This document shows, piece by piece, positions 36,875 through 44,193 of a DNA stretch of 64,000 nt. The position numbers and the translations under genes were made by a program. Origin of the DNA: Ferrovibrio sp. (GTDB lineage: Bacteria > Pseudomonadota > Alphaproteobacteria > Ferrovibrionales > Ferrovibrionaceae). The notes under the pieces were generated by a model, which worked only from the letters and a program-made list of their open reading frames with translations, ran no database searches and was not told where the DNA came from. The stretch spans positions 35,521-99,520 of the forward strand of contig NZ_JAGOLP010000009.1 of assembly GCF_017994015.1 (NCBI RefSeq). The letters run 5' to 3'. The first letter of the stretch is position 1, and every line of letters starts with the position of its first letter.

Positions 36875-37558
36875 ATGTCTCCGCCAAAAGCCTTGCTGAT
36901 TGGTTTTACCGAGCAGCTAACCGCCGAGCTGACGGCCCTGCTGACCGAAGCAGAATTTGAGGCAATCGCCGCCAACCGCAGCGATATCACCTACGGTTTT
37001 CTATCCGAAAGCCTGTACCATTCAGTGCTGGTATATCTACCAACAGATACGCAGGGCGCCTTTGAGATCCTGGCCAATCTGCGCAACCACGCTGACATAC
37101 CGGTGATTGCCATTAACGAGGCCGGCGGCAGCGCCAACCGCATCCGCGCCCTGGAAGCCGGCGCCAATGACGTGCTGAGCCTGCCGCTGGATCAAGCCGA
37201 ATTGCTGGCGCGGCTGCATAGCCTGCTGCGCCGCTGCTATAGCTGCACCAAGATTGGCCGGCTGTGTTATGGCGATATCATCATTGATCAGGTGGAACAG
37301 AGTTTCCGCCACCGCACCCGAAATGTGCCATTGTCACGCATGGAAATGCGGCTGCTACGCCGGCTGGCCCAGGCGGACCAAAACACCGTCAGCACCGAAA
37401 CCCTGCTGAAAGACCTGTGGGGTATGGATAGCGACAGCCGGCGCCAGTCATTGCGCGTGCTGATCCGGCAATTGCGCAACAAGATTGAAACCGACCCGCA
37501 GAATCCGAGCTTCCTGCTTAATGACCACGGCGTCGGCTACCGCCTGCGCCGGCTGTAG
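36875..37558 (+). CDS. OmpR-type regulator with degenerate (pseudo) receiver
   Basis: 227 residues. The C-terminal winged helix (about 130-227: NVPLSRMEMRLLRRLAQ, RRQSLRVLIRQLRNKIE, GVGYRLRRL) is a normal OmpR/PhoB DNA-binding domain. The N-terminal receiver fold is recognisable (VIAINEAGGSANRIRALEAGANDVLSLPL) but lacks every catalytic residue: the acidic pair is replaced by GFTE (10-13), the phospho-acceptor position by Leu or Val (HSVLVYLP, 49-56), and the KPF lysine by LPL. It cannot be phosphorylated in the usual way. No kinase gene adjoins it. The start at 36875 is where the fold begins. Confidence 0.82.
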   Translation: MSPPKALLIGFTEQLTAELTALLTEAEFEAIAANRSDITYGFLSESLYHSVLVYLPTDTQGAFEILANLRNHADIPVIAINEAGGSANRIRALEAGANDVLSLPLDQAELLARLHSLLRRCYSCTKIGRLCYGDIIIDQVEQSFRHRTRNVPLSRMEMRLLRRLAQADQNTVSTETLLKDLWGMDSDSRRQSLRVLIRQLRNKIETDPQNPSFLLNDHGVGYRLRRL

Positions 37559-37560
37559 TT

Positions 37561-38727
37561 TCACCAGGCCGCTTCCAGCAGGCCGATGATATCCTGCACG
37601 CCCTGGATCGGCCGTGGATTGGTGCGCACCCAGAGATTTTCCATGGCGCCTTCGGCGATCTTGCCGAATTGAGTTTTATCCACTTTGAGATCGCGCAGCC
37701 GCCCGGGCTGGCCGAGCTGTGCAATCAGGTCCGCCACAGCGGCCGCTGCATCGCCATCGGCGCGGCCCAGCGCCGCCGCAATACGCGCCTGCTGCGGCGC
37801 GGTGTGGGGCAGATTGTAGCGCATCACCTGCGGCAGCATGATGCAGGAGGTGTGGCCATGGCTCATGCCGGTGACGGCGCCCAGGCTGTGGCCGATGCCG
37901 TGGCTGGCGCCATAGGGCACGCGCAGGATGCCGAAGCCCGAGAGCCAGGCGGCTTGCAGGCATTCCAGCCGCGCCGCCATATCCGCTGCGTCACGCTGGC
38001 TTTGCGGCAGCGCCTGCGCAAACAGCCTGAGCGCATGCAGCGAGGTGGCCTCGATCAGCGTCGAGGGCTGGATCGAGCAGATGCCTTCCACCGCATGATC
38101 GATGGCGCGGATGGCGGTGGATAACCATAACCATTGCGGGGTATGCACGGTCACGGCTGGGTCGAGAATTACAGCGGCAGCGCCGATCTCGCGCCCGACA
38201 TAACCATGCTTGATCTGCCGCGCCGGATCGGTGCAGCCGCCGAAATTAGAGAATTCCGCTGCCGAAAGCGTGGTGGACAACACAATCTGGCGCATTGGCG
38301 GCGGCTTGATTGCCGGCATGAAGCGGCTGCCATCGGGATTGGCGCGCAGGTGATAATCGTCTAGCTGCTCGGGTCGCGTCAGGTCATGCGCCAGCACAAT
38401 CAGCGCCACCTTCACGGTATCAATCGCAGTGCCGCCGCCGAAGGTCAGGATCAGATCGGGCCGGGCAGCGCGGATCGCCTCGGCGCAGGCAATCACACTC
38501 GGGCGCGGCGTATGCTCGCGGCATTCATCAAAAGTGCCAACATGGCGCGGCCCCAGCGCCTGGCGGATTTTCTCCACCGCATCGGTCTGCCGGTTCAGCG
38601 TTTTGCTGGTGACGATGAAAATCCGGCTGGCGCCGCGCCGATCAGCTTCTTCCAGCACCGCCTCGGCGGCCGGCTTGCCCCAGATCACCCGGTCTTGCGC
38701 CAGGAATTCATGTATGCCCGCATTCAT
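37561..38727 (-). CDS. Iron-containing alcohol dehydrogenase-family protein
   Basis: A 388-residue group III (Fe-dependent) dehydrogenase resembling maleylacetate reductases and related oxidoreductases. The nucleotide motif GGGTAIDTVK lies at about 96-105; metal ligands are visible in AIDHAVEG and YGASHGIGHSLG. Substrate unknown. It lies downstream of a class III aminotransferase gene with a perfect hairpin in the 49-base gap; the hairpin covers its ribosome-binding site. The two enzymes could act in series on an amine or amino acid, the dehydrogenase handling the aldehyde. Confidence 0.85.
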   Translation of the reverse strand: MNAGIHEFLAQDRVIWGKPAAEAVLEEADRRGASRIFIVTSKTLNRQTDAVEKIRQALGPRHVGTFDECREHTPRPSVIACAEAIRAARPDLILTFGGGTAIDTVKVALIVLAHDLTRPEQLDDYHLRANPDGSRFMPAIKPPPMRQIVLSTTLSAAEFSNFGGCTDPARQIKHGYVGREIGAAAVILDPAVTVHTPQWLWLSTAIRAIDHAVEGICSIQPSTLIEATSLHALRLFAQALPQSQRDAADMAARLECLQAAWLSGFGILRVPYGASHGIGHSLGAVTGMSHGHTSCIMLPQVMRYNLPHTAPQQARIAAALGRADGDAAAAVADLIAQLGQPGRLRDLKVDKTQFGKIAEGAMENLWVRTNPRPIQGVQDIIGLLEAAW

Positions 38728-38734
38728 GCGGTGC

Positions 38735-38766
38735 CTCCCCGTCAGTTTCGCTGCCCTGACGGGGAG
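38735..38766 (-). promoter_or_regulatory. Hairpin masking the ribosome-binding site of the Fe-ADH gene
   Basis: A perfect 11 bp stem (CTCCCCGTCAG / CTGACGGGGAG on the minus strand, 10-base loop). The 3' arm contains the GGGGAGG ribosome-binding site, 7 bases before the ATG at 38727. No T-run follows, so it is not a standard terminator. Confidence 0.6.
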
Positions 38767-38776
38767 TATGGCCGGA

Positions 38777-40102
38777 TCAGTCGACCTGCTTCAACACCTT
38801 GGCGAGGATGCCGAAGATCTCGTCGATATGGCCCTTGTTGAGGATCAGCGGCGGCGACAGCGCGATGGTGTCGCCGGTCAGCCGCGCCATCAGGCCCTGT
38901 TCAAAGCATTTCACAAACACCTCGTAGCCGCGCTTGGTCGGCGCATTCTCACGCGGCGCCAGTTCGATGGCTGCCATGATGCCGATATTGCGGATATCGA
39001 TCACATGCGGCAGGCCCTTCAGGCTATGCGCGGCGTCTTCCCAATAGGGCGTCAGGGCGGCGGCATTCTCGAAGATGCCTTCATCACGATACACATCCAG
39101 CGTGGCCAAGCCGGCGGCGCAGGCCAGGGCATGGGCGGAATAGGTATAGCCGTGGAACAGCTCGATCATATGCTCCGGCCCCTGCATGAAGGCATCATGC
39201 ACATGCTTGCGGGTGAACACGGCGGCAGCCGGCACAGCGGCATTGGTCAGCCCCTTGGCGGTGGTCATCAGATCGGGGATGACGCCGAAGGTTTCAGCCG
39301 CGAATGCCGTGCCGGTGCGGCCGAAGCCGGTGATAACCTCATCAAAGATCAGCAGGATGCCATGCTTGTCGCAAATCTGCCGCAGCTTCTGCAAATAGCC
39401 CTTGGGCGGCGGCAGCACTCCGGTGGAGCCGGCCACCGGTTCGACAATCACGGCGGCGATGGTGCTGGCATCATGCAAAGCCACAATCCGCTCCAGATCG
39501 TCGGCCAGATGCGCGCCCCAATCCGGCAGACCCTTGGAAAACGCCATGTCCTTCAAGGAATGGGTATGCGGCAGGTGATCCACGCCGGCCAGCATCGGGC
39601 CGAATACCTTGCGGTTGGAGACAATGCCGCCAACCGAAATGCCGCCAAAACCGACGCCGTGATAACCACGTTCGCGGCCGATCAGCCGGGTGCGGGCGCC
39701 CTCGCCGCGCGCCCGATGATAGGCCAGCGCGATCTTGAGCGCGGTATCCACCGCTTCCGAGCCGGAATTGGCGAAGAACACATGCTTGAGATCGCCGGGC
39801 GCCAGATGCGCCAGCCGGGCGGCGAACTCAAATGCCTTGGGATGGCCCATCTGGAAGGTGGGGGCAAAATCCATCTCCGCCGCCTGCTTCTGGATCGCAT
39901 CCACAATCGGCTGGCGGCAATGGCCGGCATTGACACACCACAGGCCGGCCGAGCCATCAATCACCTGGCGGCCGTCATGCGTGGTGTAATGCATGTCCTT
40001 GGCGCCGACCAGCAGGCGCGGATTGGCCTTGAACTGCCGGTTGGCGGTGAATGGCATCCACCAGGATTCCAGGTCGTTGGGTACGGCGGCAGACTGGCCC
40101 AT
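38777..40102 (-). CDS. Class III omega-aminotransferase (beta-alanine-pyruvate type)
   Basis: A 441-residue PLP transaminase. WWMPFTANRQFKANPR near the start and GLWCVNAGHCRQPI are characteristic of beta-alanine/omega-amino acid:pyruvate aminotransferases; the PLP motif IFDEVITGFGRTG and the lysine in TTAKGLTNAAVP are intact. The likely reaction is transfer of a terminal amino group to pyruvate. The ATG at 40102 has AAGGAG 8 bases upstream. It is divergent from an XRE-cupin regulator, the usual local controller of amine catabolism. Confidence 0.9.
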   Translation of the reverse strand: MGQSAAVPNDLESWWMPFTANRQFKANPRLLVGAKDMHYTTHDGRQVIDGSAGLWCVNAGHCRQPIVDAIQKQAAEMDFAPTFQMGHPKAFEFAARLAHLAPGDLKHVFFANSGSEAVDTALKIALAYHRARGEGARTRLIGRERGYHGVGFGGISVGGIVSNRKVFGPMLAGVDHLPHTHSLKDMAFSKGLPDWGAHLADDLERIVALHDASTIAAVIVEPVAGSTGVLPPPKGYLQKLRQICDKHGILLIFDEVITGFGRTGTAFAAETFGVIPDLMTTAKGLTNAAVPAAAVFTRKHVHDAFMQGPEHMIELFHGYTYSAHALACAAGLATLDVYRDEGIFENAAALTPYWEDAAHSLKGLPHVIDIRNIGIMAAIELAPRENAPTKRGYEVFVKCFEQGLMARLTGDTIALSPPLILNKGHIDEIFGILAKVLKQVD

Positions 40103-40217
40103 GGCGGCTCTCCTTGAGGCATAAACGCGATGCCGGAGTCTCGGCTGAAGCGGCGTCGGAAACAACGCTTTTATGCTTGGCCTAAGTGCTTGATATTGAT
40201 ATGGCAACGCAAACACC

Positions 40218-40233
40218 GTTAAATATATTCAAC
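40218..40233. promoter_or_regulatory. Palindrome in the aminotransferase/XRE divergent promoter region
   Basis: GTTAAATATATTCAAC, symmetric at 7 of 8 pairs, 22 bases upstream of the XRE-cupin gene and 116 bases upstream of the aminotransferase start. A plausible operator for the XRE regulator. Confidence 0.45.
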
Positions 40234-40255
40234 AGCGAAACAGCGACGCGGCAGG

Positions 40256-40813
40256 ATGATGGATAGTGAGATCGATATTGGCGGCCGGCTCAAGCTGGTG
40301 CGCCTGCAGCGCAAGCTGTCACAGCGCGAACTGGCGCGCCGCGCTGGCGTGACCAATGCCACCGTGTCGTTGATTGAGGCCAACCGGGTCAATCCATCAG
40401 TCGGCGCGCTCAAGCGCGTGCTGGATGGCCTGCCGATGAGCCTGGCGGAGTTTTTTGCCTTGGAAAGCCCGGCCCCGCGCAAGGCGTTTTATGACGCCGA
40501 GGAGTTGGTGCAGGTCGGCAAGGGCAAGATCAGCTATCGCCAGGTCGGCGCCGACCTGTCCGGCCGCGCCTTGCAGATCCTGGTGGAACGCTATGCACCC
40601 GGCGCCGATACCGGCCGCGTGCTGTTGCGCCATGAAGGCGAGGAAGGCGGCGTGGTGCTGGCCGGCCGCATCGAGGTGACCGTAGCCGGCCAGAGCCGCC
40701 TGCTCGGCCCCGGCGACGCCTATTATTTCGAAAGCCAGCAGCCGCACCGGTTTCGCAATATCGGCCCGGAGCCATGCGAAATCATTAGCGCCTGCACGCC
40801 ACCCAGTTTTTAG
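40256..40813 (+). CDS. XRE-family regulator with cupin domain
   Basis: A 185-residue regulator: N-terminal HTH (LVRLQRKLSQRELARRAGVTNATVSLIEANRVNPSVGAL) and a C-terminal cupin (about 110-182, HEGEEGGVVLAGRIEVTV, LGPGDAYYFESQQPHRFRN) that binds a small effector. PuuR and similar regulators of amine use share this layout. The second ATG at 40259 may be the true start. It is divergent from the omega-aminotransferase gene. Confidence 0.88.
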   Translation: MMDSEIDIGGRLKLVRLQRKLSQRELARRAGVTNATVSLIEANRVNPSVGALKRVLDGLPMSLAEFFALESPAPRKAFYDAEELVQVGKGKISYRQVGADLSGRALQILVERYAPGADTGRVLLRHEGEEGGVVLAGRIEVTVAGQSRLLGPGDAYYFESQQPHRFRNIGPEPCEIISACTPPSF

Positions 40814-40819
40814 GGCGCA

Positions 40820-41173
40820 TCACGCTCCGGCAGCTGCCACGGCAACAATCTCGATCATGTCGCCTTCTTCCAGCGTGGCGCCGATACAGGCACGCTGCGG
40901 CGGGTTGGCCTGATCCACCCAGTCGAGCCAGACCGCGTTCATCGCCGGCTTCAGCGCCATATCGGTGATATACACCGTGGCCGAGACGAGCCGCGACTTG
41001 TCGCTGCCGGCCTCGGCCAATTGGCGATCCAGATTGGCCAGGGCTTCACGCGCCTGCCGCGTCATATCCAGCTCGTAGGTATCGGCGGTGGCCACGGTGA
41101 AAACGAAGCCGTTATAAACCGTGGTGCGCGAACGGCCCGCCGCCTCGCTGGGAAAACGTGTGATCGGCAACAT
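40820..41173 (-). CDS. RidA-family protein
   Basis: 117 residues with the RidA/YjgF fold: TRQAREALANLDRQLAEAGSDKSRLV, then the active-site Arg in PPQRACIGA and the C-terminal DMIEIVAVA. RidA proteins hydrolyse reactive enamine/imine intermediates from PLP enzymes. The start at 41173 follows GGGAG. It ends the TRAP run, 14 bases after dctM, and converges on the XRE gene; the nearby PLP aminotransferase could be the imine source. Confidence 0.88.
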   Translation of the reverse strand: MLPITRFPSEAAGRSRTTVYNGFVFTVATADTYELDMTRQAREALANLDRQLAEAGSDKSRLVSATVYITDMALKPAMNAVWLDWVDQANPPQRACIGATLEEGDMIEIVAVAAAGA

Positions 41174-41187
41174 CTGCTGGCGCTCCC

Positions 41188-42495
41188 TCAGCCCGGCCCG
41201 AGCATTTGGCCGGGCAACCAGGTGACCAAGCCGGGAATGAAAAAGATCAAGGCAATCGCCACCACCATCAGAATGAAGAATGGCAAGGCGACCTTGGCGA
41301 TATAGGTGATCTGATGCCCGGTCATGCCTTGCAGCACAAACAGGTTGAAGCCGACCGGCGGCGTGATCTGCGCCATTTCCACCACCAGCACCACAAAGAT
41401 GCCGAACCAGATCAGGTCGATGCCGGCGCGTTCGATCATCGGCAACACCACTGCCATGGTCAGCACCACCATCGAGATGCCATCCAGGAAGCAGCCGAGC
41501 ACAATGTAGAACACCATCAGCACAATGATCAGCATGGCCGGGCTGAAGCCCATGCTGCTGATCCAATCCGCCAGATGGCGCGGCAGGCCGGTGAAACCCA
41601 TCGCCAGGGTGAGGAAGGCGGCGCCGGCCAGAATCAGGCCGATCATGCAGGATAGCCGCGTGGCGCCGAGCAGGCTATCCAGGAAGGTTTTCATATTCAG
41701 GCTGCCCTGGGCGGCCGAAATCACCAGCGCACCAACCACGCCCAATGCCGCTGCCTCGGTGGCGGTGGCAAAGCCGGTATAGATCGAGCCGAGCACGGCC
41801 AGGATCAGGCCGACCGTGGGCAGCAGATGGCGCGAGGCCCAGAGTTTCTCGACAAAATTATAGCGCTCGGTGGGCAACGGGATCTTGCCCGGATTGAGCA
41901 GTGACCAGACCACGATATAGCCCATGAACAGCACTGCCAGCAGGATGCCGGGGATCACACCGGCAATGAACAGCTTGGCAATCGAGACTTCCGCCGCCAC
42001 GCCATACACAATCATGATCAGCGAAGGCGGGATCAGCAGGCCGAGCGTGCCGGCACCGGCCAGGCTGCCGATCACGATATTCTCCGGATAGCCGCGCTGG
42101 CGCAATTCCGGGATGCTCATCTTGCCGATCGTGGCACAGGTGGCGGCCGAGGAGCCGGAAACGGCGGCAAAGATGGTGCAGCCGATCACGTTGGTATGCA
42201 CCAGGCGGCCGGGCAGCTTGGTCATCCACGGCGCCAGGCCACGGAACATGTCTTCCGACAACCGGGTGCGGAACAGGATTTCACCCATCCAGATGAACAT
42301 CGGCAACGCGGTCAGCGTCCAACTGGTGCTGGAGCCGAAGATGGTGGTCATCATCGCATCGCCCACCGGGCGGCTGGTGAACAGCATCATGGCGAGCCAG
42401 CCGCAGGCCACCAGGCCAAGGCCGATCCACAGGCCGGTGGCCAGGATGGCAAACAGCGCGATGATAAGGAAAACTGAAATCAGGATCTGATCCAT
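41188..42495 (-). CDS. dctM: TRAP transporter large permease (DctM-like)
   Basis: A 435-residue membrane protein with about 12 hydrophobic segments, the ion-coupled translocation subunit of a TRAP transporter. Typical stretches are FIWMGEILFRTRLSEDMFRGLAPWM, SGSSAATCATIGKMSIPEL and GLLIPPSLIMIVYGVAAEVSI. It lies 6 bases after the small permease gene and completes a standard dctPQM set. TRAP systems import organic acids or amino acid-like solutes. Confidence 0.94.
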   Translation of the reverse strand: MDQILISVFLIIALFAILATGLWIGLGLVACGWLAMMLFTSRPVGDAMMTTIFGSSTSWTLTALPMFIWMGEILFRTRLSEDMFRGLAPWMTKLPGRLVHTNVIGCTIFAAVSGSSAATCATIGKMSIPELRQRGYPENIVIGSLAGAGTLGLLIPPSLIMIVYGVAAEVSIAKLFIAGVIPGILLAVLFMGYIVVWSLLNPGKIPLPTERYNFVEKLWASRHLLPTVGLILAVLGSIYTGFATATEAAALGVVGALVISAAQGSLNMKTFLDSLLGATRLSCMIGLILAGAAFLTLAMGFTGLPRHLADWISSMGFSPAMLIIVLMVFYIVLGCFLDGISMVVLTMAVVLPMIERAGIDLIWFGIFVVLVVEMAQITPPVGFNLFVLQGMTGHQITYIAKVALPFFILMVVAIALIFFIPGLVTWLPGQMLGPG

Positions 42496-42501
42496 GCGGG
42501 C

Positions 42502-43011
42502 TTACTCCGTGCGCGCCAGTTCGGCGGGGGTATCGTCGAGCGGCTTGCCGCGCAGCACGAGGAAAAATTCCTCCACCATGGCGATGAACAGCACAACACT
42601 GCCGATGGCAAAGCCAAGCTGCGGAATCCACAGCGGCGTGGCATCGTTGGACGTGGAGATATCGTTGAACTTCCAGCTCCACCACACCATCTTGCAGGCA
42701 TAGAAGGCGAAAAAGCCCGATACCGCGATGCCAAGTGCAATGCACCACAATTCTAGGCCGCGCCGGGTGGCGCCGGTGAACCGCTTCAGGATCAACGTAA
42801 CGCGGATATGTTCGCCATGGGAGAAGGTATGCGCCAGTGCCAGGAAAGTGGCCGAGCCCATGCAATAGCCGGCATAAGCATCAATACCACGGATATAGAA
42901 ATTGAACTGGCGGCCCAGAATGCTGAGCAGGATCGCTATCAGCAGCGCAACCATGAAAAAGCCGGCAAGCCAGCCGCAGGCCCTGTATAGCAGATCGAGT
43001 GGCGAACGCAT
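42502..43011 (-). CDS. dctQ: TRAP transporter small permease (DctQ-like)
   Basis: A 169-residue protein with four membrane segments, as in DctQ; ILSILGRQFNFYIRGIDAYAGYCMG followed by THTFSHGEHIRVTLIL-like residues is typical (here AHTFSHGEHIRVTLIL). The ATG at 43011 is preferred over an upstream TTG at 43020. It lies 73 bases after dctP. Confidence 0.92.
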   Translation of the reverse strand: MRSPLDLLYRACGWLAGFFMVALLIAILLSILGRQFNFYIRGIDAYAGYCMGSATFLALAHTFSHGEHIRVTLILKRFTGATRRGLELWCIALGIAVSGFFAFYACKMVWWSWKFNDISTSNDATPLWIPQLGFAIGSVVLFIAMVEEFFLVLRGKPLDDTPAELARTE

Positions 43012-43084
43012 CGCAAGCAACCTTTGTTATTGTCCCCCGGAAACAATTCGGGCGGGGTTTCCCCCGCCCGCTTGCTGAAGATGA

Positions 43085-44071
43085 TTACATCTTCTTGAAA
43101 GCATCCACGATGGCCTTGCCATCGGCACCGGCCTTCTTGACCCACTCTTCGGTCATGGTGGCGCCAACCTTCTGGAACCCGGCCTTGAGCGCATCCGACG
43201 GCGGCACCACCTTCATGCCACCCTTGACCAAGGCCGCCTTGGAATCCTCGGTCTCGACCTGAGCCGCAGCGAAGCCGCGCGTCTCGGCAGCTGCAGCGGC
43301 ATCCATAACCGCCTTCTGCGTAGCGGCATCCAGCTTCTTGAAGGCATCGTTGTTCACGAATACCAGATTCTTCGGCAGCCAGGCCTGGGTGTCGTAGAAA
43401 TGGGTCATGCTTTCCCAGGCCTTGATGTCGCGGCCGGTGGAACCCGAGGTGATCATGGTGACGATCACGCCGGTGGCCATCGCCTGGGCCAGTTCGGCCT
43501 GCTGCACCGTCACCGGCTGCGCGCCAACCAGTTCGGCGATGCGCGAGGTGGCCGGGCTGTAGGCGCGATATTTCAGGCCCTTCAGGTCCTCAATGGTATT
43601 GAGTTCCTTCTGCTTGGTGTAGATGCCCTGCGGCGGCCACGGCACAGCATACAGCGCGATCATGCCCTGCTCGGTCAGCTTCTTCTCGATCACCGGTTTC
43701 TGGGCTTTCCACAATTTGGCCGAATCGGCGAAGCTGGTGGCCAGGAACGGCACGCCATCGGCGCCGAAAACGGCGATTTCATTCTCCACATTCACCATCA
43801 GCACTTCGCCGATCTGCGCCTGGCCGGTCTGCACCGCGCGCTTGATTTCCGGCGCCTTGAACAGCGACGCGCCCGGGTGAATGGTGATTTCCAGCTTGCC
43901 GCCCGACAGCTTCTTCACATCCTCGGCGAACTGCACAAGGTTCTTGGTGTGGAAGTTGCCGGCCGGGTAGGCGCCCGGCAGATCCCACTTGGTCTGCGCC
44001 TGGGCGGTCGCGGCGGCAGCCACCATGATGGCGCTGACGGCGACGGTCTTCAGCAGAGTGCGACGAAGCAT
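43085..44071 (-). CDS. dctP: TRAP transporter solute-binding protein (DctP-like)
   Basis: A 328-residue periplasmic binding protein. The signal peptide is LRRTLLKTVAVSAIMVAAAATAQA with cleavage after AQA. The DctP core shows FAEDVKKLSGGKLEITIHPGASLFKAPEIKRAVQ and GLKYRAYSPATSRIAELVGAQPV, where the Arg would bind a carboxylate. The ATG at 44071 is favoured by a GGGGAG 10 bases upstream. First gene of the TRAP set; the kinase-regulator pair just upstream could control it. Confidence 0.93.
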   Translation of the reverse strand: MLRRTLLKTVAVSAIMVAAAATAQAQTKWDLPGAYPAGNFHTKNLVQFAEDVKKLSGGKLEITIHPGASLFKAPEIKRAVQTGQAQIGEVLMVNVENEIAVFGADGVPFLATSFADSAKLWKAQKPVIEKKLTEQGMIALYAVPWPPQGIYTKQKELNTIEDLKGLKYRAYSPATSRIAELVGAQPVTVQQAELAQAMATGVIVTMITSGSTGRDIKAWESMTHFYDTQAWLPKNLVFVNNDAFKKLDAATQKAVMDAAAAAETRGFAAAQVETEDSKAALVKGGMKVVPPSDALKAGFQKVGATMTEEWVKKAGADGKAIVDAFKKM

Positions 44072-44164
44072 GTGACAATATCTCCCCATGTCAAACGGCG
44101 GCCAACACCGCCGGAAGGACGCAGTTTGTCATTCTCAGGCGCAGATTGGCAAGACATCGGGTGC

Positions 44165-44193
44165 AAAAACTGGGCTGCCGCTTTTTATGGCAG
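44165..44193 (-). terminator. Weak terminator candidate between kinase and dctP
   Basis: On the minus strand a short stem, CTGCC / GGCAG, overlaps the kinase stop and is followed by a T-run (GTTTTTGC). The stem is only 5 bp, so this is a weak call. Confidence 0.35.
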
